From Haematobia irritans (taxonomy: Eukaryota > Arthropoda > Insecta > Diptera > Muscidae): a DNA stretch of 64,000 bases. Of the stretch, positions 21,395-33,399 are shown one piece after another; positions within the stretch are counted from its first letter, which is position 1, and the number at the start of each line of letters is the position of its first letter. A program made the translations under genes and the position numbers. The stretch is from NCBI RefSeq assembly GCF_050003625.1, contig NC_134399.1:152204473-152268472 (forward strand), read 5' to 3'. The notes below the pieces were generated by a model that saw nothing but the letters and a program-made list of their open reading frames with translations, did not search any database and was not told the DNA's origin.

Positions 21395-23371
21395 CCATAA
21401 TTGGAGTTTTACAATTTGATTAAATTTTCCCACGAGGTAGTTCATTTTTCCATAAAATAATTTCTTTTATTTCGGTGTAAAGTTTTAAATACATGGTAGC
21501 GTAAAACAAAATTTTATTTACTTTTTAATATGAGAATTTTGTTTCTGTGTACTTAACTGTCAAAGATTTGTTTGCTTTCCTTTTTTGTTTTGAAAAACAA
21601 ATGATGTACAAGTAAGAATACAAAATATATATGGACACTTTTAAGGCATCCAACAGAATGAAAGGATCATCAACAAGGATACACACACACACACTCTCTC
21701 ACGCACAAAACAAAAGGTCAGTAGTGCTGCAGCCGTGGTCAGGACTGGATGCCAGTGATAAATGATTCATTTATTACATTTGTCTTAACATTTGTTGGAC
21801 ATAATTATAGGTGCTGCATTCAGTGAGTCAGTCCAATGGTGCGGTGTTTTTGCTCTGGTGCAGCAGTACTGTGCTATTCAGTTCCGACTCCTACCGTTGG
21901 CTGTTGTCCTTCTGATATATGGTGATAATCCATCCTTTTTCTCATTCATATTCCTGCGTCCCGCTATGGAGAAAAGCACCTTTGTTTAATTTTTTTTATT
22001 GGAAGTCTGAATGTACAACTGCTGAATAAAACAGCAGGCTGGCTTTCCGAACCAATGGCCTGTTACCGTTTCGAGTTTATTTTTTTGTTGGCCAATAATG
22101 TAGGGTAATTGTCGGCTGAGAATGAAGAGTTCAATTAAATGAATGAATTGTTAATGGAGGGGCATAAACTCTTCGAGTTTGTAGTGCGTTCTGTGAATTC
22201 ATTAATCAGTTCACTGGAAATAACATGCATATGTGTCATGGAAAAATATATGTTTGACAAATTGCCAATCGTATTTTATTTGAAATGTCGTTTTACCATT
22301 TCGAGAGGAATATTCGATGCAAATATTATATTAAGTTTAATATAAAGGGAAATCATGCAAATATTCTGGAATTTACTCATAGCAAAGTTAAATGTTTTTG
22401 TGGAATAAATGAACTACTTCGGGCACAAAATGGACCAAATTGAACTAAATGGGCGGGCGATAGTAAAAACGATAACATAATGACATTTATGGTTTTCTAA
22501 CTACCATTTAGGAAATTCTTCATTCTCACAGAAGTAAATATGAACTAAAACTAAATAAAAATCATTGAAGCCAAATTATTGCCATATTAACCTTTAAATG
22601 CGCTCTGTATCTTTTAAAATACACAAAATATACCCACATCTTAAAATTTTGACCGAATCTATATACGAATATGAAATCAAGTTTATTGTATTTTAATCCA
22701 TCATAGCGCCTTTCCTAAAAATATGTTTTTTTTTTTCGAAAATTTGTAATCTATAGTCAAAACTAAAAATCAATTTTTTACCAACAATTCAAAAAACTAC
22801 AAATTGGAAGTTAAATAATATTTACCACAGATGAAAGTAATCTTGGTAAAAAAAAACTGTGTAGTGTAAACATATTTCTATTATCTACTAAAATCAAATT
22901 GTTTATTTGTAAATAAAAACTTATTTTAATTCGCGGTGTATATTTTATTTTTATTAGTTTTTTTTTTTTAATTTGGTATGTAGATATTCTTTATTTACCA
23001 TTTTGCATATTATATATTTTTTTTCGGTGGTATCGGTAACCATGTTGTAGTTCATTCTTACTATTTTTGAGAATTGTACGAATAATTTCTTTCGCTTTAA
23101 GGCCGAAAAACTTTGTTGTTAGTACCCTAATTTCTATCATAATTTATATTAATAATTTATTATGGTTTTAAATTTTATAAATATATAAATTCTTTTGCTT
23201 TAATTAGCATTGAATTATTTGGTATGGTCATTATATAGATGGTGATTTTTCACAAAACTTTAATGAATCCACAGTACGGTCCATATAATTTAATGTTTGA
23301 GCATTATTTTTGCAAACATAATATCTTTTGATCTATAGACATCAACAATAAAATGATCTTTCAGGTTTATT
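21395..23371. other. AT-rich sequence, no gene recognised
   Basis: A short (CA)n then (CT)n microsatellite lies near 21682-21703. Two plus-strand open frames of 65 and 68 codons (21792-21989, 22139-22345) have no recognised domain. From about 22560 the sequence becomes very AT-rich. Confidence 0.4.
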
Positions 23372-23516
23372 GCACTGAAAAAAATATTTAAAATATTTGA
23401 TTCAAAAATTCTTTTTATTAAATTTAGGACACAAATTTGGAATTTTGGTCCCTCCGTTAAAGCCGTATGTCTTTGTACTAAGGAAAATTTTCTTTAAAGC
23501 AAAGAACCACATTTTT
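23372..23516. mobile_element. fragment of a CACTGAAAAAAA-related MITE
   Basis: It begins CACTGAAAAAAATATTT and contains ATTTAGGACACAAATTTGG, as at 28310-28495. It is cut short where a DINE-like fragment starts. Confidence 0.55.
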
Positions 23517-23807
23517 ATACCCTGCGCCACACTGTGGAACAGGGTATCATAAGTTAGTGCATATGTTTGCAACACCCAGAAGGAGACGAGATAGACACAT
23601 GGTGTCTTTGGCAATAATGCTCAGAGTGGGTCCCTGAGTCGTCTAGCCATGTTTAAGTCCAATCGCCTTCAAATTTGGCACAAGTTCCTGTTTTGGGTCA
23701 GAATAGAACCCTATTGATTTTGGAAGAAATCGGTTCAGATTTATATATAGCTCCTATATATATATTTCACCGTATATGGTTCAGATTAAAAAAATGTTTT
23801 CCATATT
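23517..23807. mobile_element. DINE-like family C, fragment
   Basis: It begins TACCCTGCGCCACACTGTGG and AACAGGGTATCATAAG, which is the same beginning as the element at 23808-26327 but without a MITE in it. It therefore serves as an empty-site reference for the neighbouring insertion. Confidence 0.7.
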
Positions 23808-24125
23808 TATACCCACACTGTGGAACAGGGTCCCAACAAAAAAAAAAAAAAATTGGAAGTTCTTCTAAAGGCACATCTTTAAGAGCACTTCCAGAAATGT
23901 CCTCCCAAAGATGTTTTTTATTTTAAGTGCACAGGAATTCCATTTGGGTTAATTTTTGTATAACTCGCTTTTTTAATTTTTTTGATAGGAAATTAAAATA
24001 TTTATTGTTTCAAATAGGTTAAAAACAGATTAAGAATTAATAAGATAGTGTATATTATATATAGTGTATATTATAATTTTACCGAAAAAAGTGCTAAATC
24101 CTTTCTAGAAAAATTGCGAATTTTT

Positions 24126-25447
24126 ATACCCTTCACCACTACTGTGGTACAGGGTATAATAAGTTTGTGCATTTGTAGGTAACTCCAAGAAATAGTGGTC
24201 ATAGACCCATCTTTTAGTATACCGATCGGCTTAGAATTAAATTCTGAGTCGATTTAGCGATGTCCGTCTGTCTGTCTGTCTGTCCGTCCGTCTGCCTGTA
24301 TATGTAATTTTGTGTACAAAGTACAGGTCGCAATTTAAGTCCGATCGTCCTCAAATTTGGCATAGGGCCGTTTCTTGGGACAGAGATAATCGCTATTGGT
24401 TTTGGAAAAAATCAGTTCAGATTTAGATATAGCTGCCATATATATTTATCCCCGATTTGGTCATAGTTAGCGTGTTTATCAACCGATTTTCTTGAAATAC
24501 CGTACATCCAAATATTTTATGAATCTCGAAAATCCTGCAAAATATCAGCCAAATCGGTTCAGATTTAGATATAGCTCCCATATATATCTTTCGTCCGATT
24601 TAGACTCATATGACCACAGAAGCCAAAGTTTACTACCGATCTTCGTGAAATTTTGCACAGAGGGTACAATTGACATTCTACCAATGCTTGGTAAATTTGA
24701 TTGAAATCGGTTTAAATTTAGATATAGCTCCCGTATATATCTTTCGTCCGATTTGAACTTATATGGCCATAAAAGCCAGAGTTTTGCCGTGATTTGCTTC
24801 AAATTTTGCACAAGGAGTACGTTTAGTAGTATCGGTAATTGTGCCAAATTTATTTGAAATCGGTTCAGATTTAGATATGGCTCCCATATATATCTTCCGC
24901 CCGATTTGCACTCATATGACCAGGGGGGCCAATGTTATACTCCCATTTAAGTGAAATTTCGCATAAATAGCAGAATTATTATTCTAACAATACATGTCAA
25001 ATTTAGTCAAAATCGGTTCAGATTATATACACAGTCTTACACAAGTTTACATACGGTTTAAGAAATTGTATTTTCTTTAATTATTAAAATATAATAAAAT
25101 ATGCATATATATGCTTTAGATTTTGTAAATTAATTCGAAAAACAAAGTATTTGTCAATTTTCACGAAGATGTTTTTAGTCTGGATTATAAACAACAACAA
25201 GAAACATGTTTAGTTATAAGGTAAAAACCTCAAGGGTATGTAAACTTATGTGAGACTGTGTATAGCTCCCATATATACGTACACCAGAGTTGGGGAAATA
25301 TGGTAGACTGTTACACATTTTAGACCCATTTTCAATGGAAGTTTCCTCCAATTAACTGGTTAGTGTCAGCCGATTTAAATTTTAATTCTAGACATTTTGT
25401 AGAAGTAAAAAAATTGTCTCCTTTATATAGCTTTCACCAAATGTGAA
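24126..25447 (-). mobile_element. DINE-1/mini-me-like element, family B/D, nested
   Basis: It begins ATACCCTTCACCACTACTGT, followed by a (GTCY)n microsatellite at 24261-24298. Then come several tandem units of about 150 bp, each with a phrase like GGTTCAGATTTAGATATAGC. The terminal hairpin seen in the complete relative (44307-45582) is missing, so this copy is truncated. A Tc1-type MITE is inserted at 25030. Confidence 0.75.
25030..25260. mobile_element. Tc1-type MITE, 231 bp
   Basis: The ends are CACAGTCTTACACAAGTTTA and, inverted, CACAGTCTCACATAAGTTTA, followed by CATAC on both. This gives an inverted repeat of about 25 bp with two mismatches. TA dinucleotides flank it at 25028-25029 and 25261-25262. 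Removing it restores the host phrase CAGATTATATAGCTCCC. It is too short to encode a transposase. Confidence 0.9.
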
Positions 25448-26604
25448 ACGTTCCAGACAAGCTTTTTAATGCATTAAAAATTATAAAAAATTTTAAAAAT
25501 TATGTATTCGTCAAAATATCACAAAATTTCTTAATTCGCATCCACAACACTGGATTCGCATCGCACCTTAAGAAGTGATGGAAATTCAGTGCAACGGCTG
25601 TTGAAATCGCTTCTGCGTCAATTTTACACCACTTCCGGATCCAAAAAGAACATTTTCACTACTTTTTTGGCTATGCTTTTTTTGCTGGGGTATTATAAGT
25701 TAGTGCATATGTTTGCAACACCCAGAAGGAGACGAGATAGATACATGGTGTCTTTGGCAATAATGCTCAGGGTGGGTCCCTGAGTCGATCTGGCAACATC
25801 CGTCTGTCTGTCCGTCCGTCCGTCTGTGAACACATTTTTGTGATCAAAGTCTGGGTCGCAGTTTAAGTCCAATCGGCTTAAAATTTGGCACAAGTTCCTA
25901 CTTTGAGTCAGAATAGCTTCCATATATATGTTTTTTTTCCGATTTGGCCAAAATACCCACATTTTCCTTATAAAATCGCCACTGCTAAGTCGAAAACATG
26001 TAAAACTAAATTATTCCTTTATTTCTATCTATCGACCGATAAATCATAAATACACTTTTGCGAAGTTGCCTCAAAATTGGTTCAGATTAAAATGTTTCCC
26101 ATACTAACTTAGTGTACCATCCCAGGGCATTAGACGACTTAAATTTTAAGTCAATAGATTACAAATTTTGTTCAGATGAAGTCAGATTTAAATGTATGTA
26201 TTTGGGACAAAAACCTTTACATATAGCACCTAACACATTTGGCGGATTTGATATAGTATCGAAAATGTGGATTTACAAAGTGGAGCAGGGTATAATATAG
26301 TCGACTTTAGACTTTCCTTACTTGTTGGGTGATTTCAAATCCTTAAATTAACTGAAATATTGAATCTTTAGATTTAAGATAAAAAGGATTCATATATAGG
26401 CTTATATTGAGGATTTAGCATCTTTGGTTTAATTTTTTTTTTTGTTTTTTTTGGAACAAAGAAAACATTTACTTTGAAGTTGCTGTTGTAATTAAAATTT
26501 TTTAATTGACATTTGTTTGTACATGAACAGCTTTATTAATATCCTCCGAAAAGAGAATGGAAATTCGATAAACGCGATCTGTAACCTAATTTTATTGATC
26601 CTAC

Positions 26605-26715
26605 ACTCAAAAAAGTTTACATGGATCCAAAGATTTTGACCTTCCTTTAAGGATTTTGATATTGATTCCGAGCCAAAGATGCGGTTCTTTAAAATATCTA
26701 TCAATCTGGCTATAT
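26605..26715 (+). mobile_element. fragment of CACTGAAAAAAA-type MITE (GGATCCAAAG variant)
   Basis: Begins ACACTCAAAAAAGTTTACATG and contains CCTTTAAGGATTTTG and CCGAGCCAAAGATGCGG. Related fragments lie at 28496-28612, 48266-48345 and 61478-61585. Confidence 0.6.
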
Positions 26716-26720
26716 ATTTA

Positions 26721-27354
26721 CACTAAAAAAAGCCCGGTTCCAAAGATTTTGTCTTTACTTTAAAAATTTTGGTATTGATTTGAGCCAAAGATGCGGAGAA
26801 TACAAGTAAGGATAATTTTAAGACACAATTCTCTTTTAAATTTGGGTTTTGTGTACTTGCTTCCAGGAAGCAAATTTTAATTTTTCGCTTTTTCAGTTTT
26901 TTTTTTCGTCGTATGCTATTAAAGTCCTTTAAAAACGAGTTAACGACAACTTTATTTTCTAAATTAAGACTCGTCTTTCAGTAGAAACTATGCTTTGTTT
27001 CAAGTAAAAAACGTCTTTAAAATAAAGTGTTGAAAAACATGTCCTATATTTGAACGATTTTTTGCTTTGTAGTCAAGATGCAAAAAGACAACAAATGTAA
27101 AGACAATTTCATTAAATTTTTCTGAATTATTAAAGTCAAATTGACCTTAGCCCAAACATTTTATGTTATGATACCCATTTTTAAGTGAAATCACTTAATT
27201 ATAAGGACAATACGACTTCAGTGAAAAGCTTATTGACTTTTGGACAAGGAAAAAACTTTATATTAGGGAAATGCGTCTTCTATGCTAAGCAAAATTTATA
27301 TTCGTATTTTAAAGACATGAAATCTTTGACCTCACGACAATATTTTTTTCAGTG
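26721..27354 (+). mobile_element. MITE-like element, CACTGAAAAAAA family, copy 2
   Basis: Starts CACTAAAAAAAGCCCGG and ends CAATATTTTTTTCAGTG. It is collinear with the copy at 438-1079, with small indels. No coding capacity. Confidence 0.7.
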
Positions 27355-27669
27355 TTTGTGCTGGTTTTGGGACATTTCCACTGCCAAAAGCATCGTGGCA
27401 CGACCGCGAGCCATTTGGTACTTTTTCATCACAAATATTATAAATAGCGGACATTGAAGAAATAAACATATTACAAAATGAGGATATTTTATTTTTTATC
27501 CAGAATATTGTCTATGTTATACCACATTCGTCCGCAAATGTGAAACGTGAAATGTGATTTTTTCCCCCACACTGAAGAACAGAGTATTATAAGATAGCGT
27601 ATATATTTGAAACGCCCATAAGAAGACGAAATACAAGCATGGTATCTTTAGCAATAACACTTAGAGCCG

Positions 27670-28270
27670 GTCTCTGAGCCGGTTGCCACAGTTGGTAGAT
27701 TGGTAGAATTCTTGATTTTGGTAGATTTTGCAAAGAGGTACTTCTTCGTAAATTTTCTATTCAAATAAACTTTTGACAAAATCCCATATAAATAAAATTT
27801 TGTCAAAATTTTCTATAGAAATAAATTTTTGTCAAAATTTTCTTTGGAAATAAAATTTTGACAAAATCTTCTATGGAAATAAAAATTTAACAAAATTTTG
27901 TATAGAAATAAAATTTTGACAAAATTTTGTATAGAAATAAATTGTTGACACAATTTTCTATAGAAATAAAGTGTTGACAAAATTTTCTATAAGAATAAAA
28001 TTTTTCCTATAGAAAAAGAAATAAAATTTTGACAAAATTTCCTATATAATAAAAATTAGACAAAATTTTCTATTGAAATAAAATTTTGACAAAATTTTCT
28101 ATAGATGGAAAATTTTCAAAAAATTTTCTATAGAAATAAAATTTTCAACAAATTTTCTATGGATATAAAATTTTGACAAAATTTTCGTAGAAATAAAATT
28201 TATACAATATAAAATTTTGACAAAATTTTCTATAGAAATAAAATTTTGCAAAATAATATTTTTTAGAAAA
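27670..28270 (-). repeat. 29-bp minisatellite array 3 with flank
   Basis: The left boundary is GGTTGCCACAGTTGGTAGAT and then TTTTGCAAAGAGGTACTTC, followed by about 17 diverged 29-bp units. The same flank occurs in reverse at 47010-47090, beside array 6. Confidence 0.8.
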
Positions 28271-28309
28271 TCTAAAAACTTGTCCAAATCGGTCTATATT
28301 TAAATATTC

Positions 28310-28612
28310 ATTATTAAAAAAATTAATTAAAACAAGTTTATAGTCTTTGCTTCAAAAATTTTTTGCTTTAAATTTAGGACACACATTTTGAAAATTTGCA
28401 CCCTTCGTTAAAGTTACATGTTTTTAAAATAAGGCAAATTTTCCCTAAATTGAGGTGGCGTAATCTTTATTACCACGTAAATATTTTTTTCAGTGTAGAT
28501 TTATAGCCAGGTAGGAAGCCGCATCTTTGGCTCCGAATCAATACCAAAATCCTTTAGGGAAGGTCAAAATCTTTGGATATATGTAAACTTTTTTTTTGAG
28601 CATGGTTACATG
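28310..28612. mobile_element. two CACTGAAAAAAA-related MITE fragments side by side
   Basis: 28310-28495 resembles 23372-23516 and ends TTTTTTTCAGTG. 28496-28612 is the reverse complement of the GGATCCAAAG variant fragment at 26605. Confidence 0.5.
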
Positions 28613-29716
28613 GTCAAACATTCAGGGGATCAATTAAACAAGAACGCTACATGTGTTAATTAATAATGAAGAAGCTCAAAATATCCTTAAAAAGTATTCA
28701 TCAACATATAAAACCCTCATATTCTGTGCTAACCTCTGTACAAGTTCACAAGTTTGATAATGATCAAATAATTAATGAATTATGCTAAATATTAATTCCT
28801 ATGATAATCATGCAATCACAAAGCATGTTATTAGCAACTTTACTATAAGCTTATTATTTATTCATTAAAAAAGCGAGATAATCCAATGCAAACACCCCAA
28901 AAGGCTGTTTGCATGGTTGAAATAAATTTAAGCAAACAAAAAAAAATATATTACCACAAAATTGTCATTTTTGTAAAGTATTTACAATTTTGTTAAATGG
29001 GAAACTCCGAAAACGAAATGAAGTAATATTATAACCATAACACAGGCAAAGTTGTTGATATTACATCAATGTCTGCCGGTGAACAACATCAAGAGATTAA
29101 ACTTAAACTAAACACGACAAAATGTTTGCCATAACAATTAAGCACTGAAAAATTGCTTATGTTGGAAACAAAATAAGTCATGGATGAAGTATCTGTTGCA
29201 GAGAACACTAACAAATTGTGCAAAAACAAGAGGAGGTTCTGTAGCAAAAATGCGAATTATTCGATTAGAAATTTTAATAAACATTATCATCTTACTATTA
29301 CACTGAAGTATGAAAATAAAGAATTTACTAAAGCTTTACTTGTTTCCAACCCCATTAGAGAAGATAACGGATATAAGAAAGGGAGAAACAACTACAATTT
29401 TTTCCTTATATACGTGTTTTTCTTATAGACAATTATTTTTTTATTTTTTGTATAAGAAAAAAGTATCTTATAAGCATAAATGTATTTTAAAATTCGTATA
29501 GGAAAATATGCCATAAAAAATGAACTTTATTTTATAGTTTTAATATGTATAAACTATGTTAAAATGAAAAACAAACAAAAAATTTAATTATTTCGTTCTG
29601 TCTTCAACTAAAAATTGAAATCAACTAACATAGATCAACTAACTTTAAATCAACTTACTTAGCTTCATTAGTTGTACAAACGCACAAAATTATCCTAATA
29701 ACTGATTAGAAATATT
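28613..29716. other. AT-rich sequence, no gene recognised
   Basis: An 82-codon open frame with an ATG (29180-29428) has a Lys- and Asn-rich composition as expected from AT-rich DNA, and no domain was recognised. Confidence 0.4.
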
Positions 29717-29718
29717 TT

Positions 29719-29936
29719 TGTTTTTCATTGAACGAATGAATTATCTCTCCGATTGTAAACAAGTATATATAGCAGTAAGTTCGGTCGGGCCGAATCTTAA
29801 ATACCCACCATGAGTTAGATATATATGAGTTGTTTTTCATTGAACGAATGAATTATCTCTCCGATTGTAAACAAGTATATATAGCAGTAAGTTCGGTCGG
29901 GCCGAATCTTAAATACCCACCATGAGTTAGATATAA
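29719..29936. repeat. 112-bp tandem duplication covering a DINE-like terminus
   Basis: About 105 bases are repeated at an offset of 112 (29720 and 29832). Each copy holds flanking sequence (TTTTTCATTGAACGAATG) and the family E terminus ACAAGTATATATAGCAG with its palindrome TTCGGTCGGGCCGAA. Confidence 0.9.
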
Positions 29937-30027
29937 TAGTTTCCTTTGAAAACTATTCGTCGTTGCGGGTTACTTGATAATATCTAGAATGTCAGGGGGT
30001 TTGATGACAGAGCAGATAAGTTCAACC

Positions 30028-30598
30028 ACACAGAAAAAAATATCACCAAAATATTTCCAATTAAAAAGTTAATTGAAGTTGAAAATTTTTTCAATTAATA
30101 AATTAATTGATACAATTAACTTTTTAATCATGATAGAAACATTAAGTTAATTAAGTCAATGATTGAACATTTTAAAAATTTTAATTAAAAAATTAATTGA
30201 TACAATTAACTTTTTAATCAAATTCGGAAGACTAATTCAGTTAAAAAAAGTTCTGATTTTTTTTTAAATTTGTAATTAAAAATGTATTTCAAAGAATCAT
30301 TTGTTAATCCAAATAAAAACTCAAAGCCAATCTAACTATGTAATTAAAAATAGTTACCTTTTTTAATTAATAAATTAATTGCGTTTTGCAATCAATATCA
30401 ATTAAATTTTTAATTGAATCAATTAAAAAATTAATTGAATTTTGCTGAAAAAACAATTAATTTTTTAATCAAGAATTTTTTCTATGCCCAATTAAAACTG
30501 TGATTGATACTATCATTTTCGTGATTGAAGACATTTCAATTAAAAAATTAATTGGATCAATTAATTTGGTGATTGAATAAGAGAAAAATTTTTTGTGT
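30028..30598. mobile_element. MITE, ACACAGAAAAAA family, copy 1
   Basis: It begins ACACAGAAAAAAATATCACC and ends in TTTTTTGTGT. The interior is a set of short inverted and direct repeats based on AATTAATT and TTTTTAATTGA, so the single strand could fold extensively. Coding capacity is absent. Confidence 0.75.
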
Positions 30599-30643
30599 GC
30601 AGTACGCTTCCCGAAGATAAATTTAAAGATATGAAGACTTAAT

Positions 30644-30990
30644 GGGAACCACAGTGGTGCAATGGTTAGCATGCCCGCCTTGCATACACAAGGTCGTGGG
30701 TTCGATTCCTGCTTCGACCGAACACCGTAAAGTTTTTCAGCTGTGGTTTATCGCACCTCATTAATGCTGGTGATATTTCTGAGGGTTTCAAAGCTTCTCT
30801 AAGTGGTTTCACTGGAATGTGGAACGCCGATCGGACTCGGCTATAAAAAGGAGGTCCCTTGTCATTGAGCTTTACATGGAATCGGGTAGCACTCAGTGAT
30901 AGGAGAGAAGATCACCACTGTGGTATCACAATGGACTGAATAGTCTAAGTGAGCCTGATACATCGGGCTGCCACCTAACCTAGCCTACCT
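30644..30990 (+). mobile_element. tRNA-derived SINE, complete
   Basis: The head contains the A box TGGTGCAATGG and B box GGTTCGATTCC, the body contains TTCTCTAAGTGGTTTCACTG, and the tail contains GGACTGAATAGTC, GGGCTGCCACC and CCTAA-type repeats. A target duplication was not clear. Confidence 0.92.
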
Positions 30991-31233
30991 ACGAACACAA
31001 AATCAGATTCTTGATTTATAAGAACCATTTTTTATTTGAGTTTTAGAGGAGTAATAAACATCTAGTATAAGAAAATGATGAAATATCGCTTTGACTTGAA
31101 ATCCAAAATCTTCAGATTTTGATCCTCATTACACACAAAAAATGTTTTTTTCTGATTCAATCACGAAATTAATTGATCCAATTAATTTTTAATCGAAATG
31201 TGTTCAATCACAGAAATGATAGTATCAATTAAA

Positions 31234-33137
31234 ACAAGTAAGTAAAGTAGAAAGTCGGGCGGGGCCGACTATATCATACCCTAAACCACCATTACAGAAT
31301 TAGTAATCATAAGCATTTGTGGGGTAACATATAGGTATGGGAGATAAACCGCAGTTGCATCTTTAAGAAAATTAAGGGGTACATGTCTATGGGTGCTTTG
31401 TGTCAATCTGACTATAGCTCATAGTCAATGCTGCCAGGGAATATGTTCGGTTTACCCTACAAGGACAAAAAAGTTCCCTACTTTCCCATACATTCCCAAA
31501 CAATTTTCCCTACTATACTTTTCGTTAAATTTAAAAAATTTTACAAAACAAAAATGGTTTTAAGTTCTTTATTATCTTAAAACATGAATATGCAACGTAT
31601 ATAACTTAGAATATACATTTGTATTACCACCACGGTTGCCACAGTTGGTAGAATTCTACCCAAATTAGTAACCTTGATTGTTAAATCTTTATAAAAATAA
31701 AATTTTGGAAAAAGTTTCTATAAACAAATTTTTGAGATAAACTTTTCTGTAGAAATAAAATTTGGACAATAAATTCTATAGAAATAAAATTTTGAGAAAA
31801 AATTCCACAGAAAAAAAATTTTCAAAAAAATTTTTTATAGAAATAATATTTTGAAAAAAAAATCTATAGAAATACATTTTTGACAAAATGTTCTATAGAA
31901 ATAAACTGTTGACAAAATTTTCTACAGGAATAAAGTTTACCACACATTGTTAAAGATCAAGCCTTGCCGGCTTCTAATTTCCTCCTCTAGAGCCACCAAA
32001 ATGTAAAAATTATTACAAATTGTGTTGAGTGAAAATGTCCTACGTTGTGGCCCTATGTCCCTACAAGACGCTAAATATTAGAAAAACCCTACATATAGGG
32101 AATTTCCCCTACTTCTAGCAACACTTGATATTGCACCTACGGAGTTAGTATGCCACTAATATTGAGCCCATTATTAAAAAAGAGAAAATCGTTAAATTAG
32201 TGTGGGTAATAAATGCAAATTTATAAAAATCGAGCAATATTCTTATGTAAGAGCTACAAGTACGGATAAGTGCGATCGGCTAGTACATCAAAATTTGAAA
32301 TTTGAGTAACATTGAATAAATAAGAGTACTATGGCCAAATTTGGGAAAATAGAGCGATGCATATATATGGAAACTATATCTAAATCTGAACCAATTTGCA
32401 TAATATTTTGCGGGAAAATCGGGCTATACATATATATGGGAGCTATATCTAAATCTGAACCGATTTCGATGATTTTTTGCACATATATTTAGTGCTATAG
32501 AAGACTACATTTAGCCAAATTTTGGTAAGATCGGTTGATAAATAAGGGTTTTATGGCCAAATTTAGAATAATCGGGGGGTACATATATATGGGAGCTATA
32601 GCTAAATCTGAACCGATTTCGATGATTTTTTGCACATATAGTTAGTGCTATAGAAGATTATATTTAGCCAACTTTGAGTAAGATCGGTTGATAAATAAAG
32701 GTTTTGTGGCCAAATTTGGGAAAATCGGGCGATACATATATATGAGAGCTATATCTAAATCTGAACCGATTTGGATGAAATTTTGCAGACGTGAAGGAAA
32801 AGATTACCTTTTGCCAAATTTGGTGACGATCCGTTTGAAAAAACGCGCAACGTGACCCCATTTGTCGAAATCGGGCGATACATATATATGGGAGCTATAT
32901 GTATATTTGATCCGATTTCTTCCAAATTCAATAGCGTTCGTCCTTGTACCCAAAAAACTCCCTGTACCAAATTTCATCAAAATCGGTTAATAATTGCGAC
33001 CGGAATCCTGTGAACAACAAATACATGGACAGACGGACGGACACCAAGCGCTAGATCAACTCAGGAGGTGATTCTGAGTCGATCGGTATATATTTTATGG
33101 GGTCTAAAATCAATATTTCTGGTTTAGGGTATAAAAA
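31234..33137 (+). mobile_element. DINE-1/mini-me-like element, family D, nested
   Basis: Starts ACAAGTAAGTAAAGTAG with the palindrome AGTCGGGCGGGGCCGACT at 31253-31270, followed by ATACCCTAAACCACC. It ends in GGTTTAGGGTATAAAA, so the sub-terminal ACCCTAAACC motif is inverted at the other end. The interior consists of tandem units of about 150 bp containing ATATATGGGAGCTATATCTA. A minisatellite-bearing MITE is inserted at 31427. No coding capacity. Confidence 0.75.
31427..32125. mobile_element. AGTGTTGCCAG MITE carrying 29-bp repeats, copy 1
   Basis: The ends are AATGCTGCCAGGGAA and, inverted, AGTGTTGCTAGAAG, a decayed form of the AGTGTTGCCAG termini at 37335. Next to the left end is CGGTTTACCCTACAAG and near the right end ACATATAGGGAATTTCC. 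The centre (about 31630-31940) holds the flank GGTTGCCACAGTTGGTAG and about nine degenerate 29-bp units. Confidence 0.75.
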
Positions 33138-33399
33138 TAATTGAAGGTCAATTAAAAAGTTAATTGATCCAATTAAAAAATTAATTGATACTATTATTTT
33201 TGCGATTGATTTTTGTTTCAATTAAAAAATTTGTTGAATCAATTAAATTTTTAATTGAATATTTTTTAAAACTCAATTAAAATTTTAATTGGAAAAATTC
33301 TCGTGATTTTTTTTTTGTGTAATCAAATGATTAAAAGAAGTAAAATCTGGAAATTTTACTTTCAGTTCCAAGCAATTTTCATGATTAGTGCGCCTTCTA

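Larger units (their letters stand above)
23832..25689 (-). mobile_element. MITE M1 inserted in family C, itself interrupted
   Basis: Starts CCCAACAAAAAA and ends TTTTTTTGCTGGG, flanked by GT on both sides (23830-23831 and 25690-25691). The paralogous sequence at 23517 reads AACAGGGTATCATAAG with a single GT, so the dinucleotide was duplicated on insertion. The middle (24126-25447) is a separate DINE-like element. Confidence 0.85.
23808..26327 (-). mobile_element. DINE-1/mini-me-like element, family C, with nested insertions
   Basis: The left end has TATACCCACACTGTGG. The right end has GGGTATAATATAGTCGACTT followed by TACTTGTT. The core contains a (GTCY)n microsatellite (CCGTCTGTCTGTCCGTCCG at about 25801). 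The MITE at 23832-25689 sits inside its first bases. Architecture fits Helentron-type non-autonomous elements. No coding capacity. Confidence 0.65.
31133..33320. mobile_element. MITE, ACACAGAAAAAA family, copy 2, split by a DINE-like element
   Basis: The left part (31133-31233) has ACACAAAAAA, TTCTGATTCAATCACG and AATTAATTGATCC. The right part (33138-33320) continues the pattern and ends TTTTTTTTTGTGT. The two parts join at a GTATCAATTAAAA phrase found uninterrupted in other copies. Confidence 0.75.
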
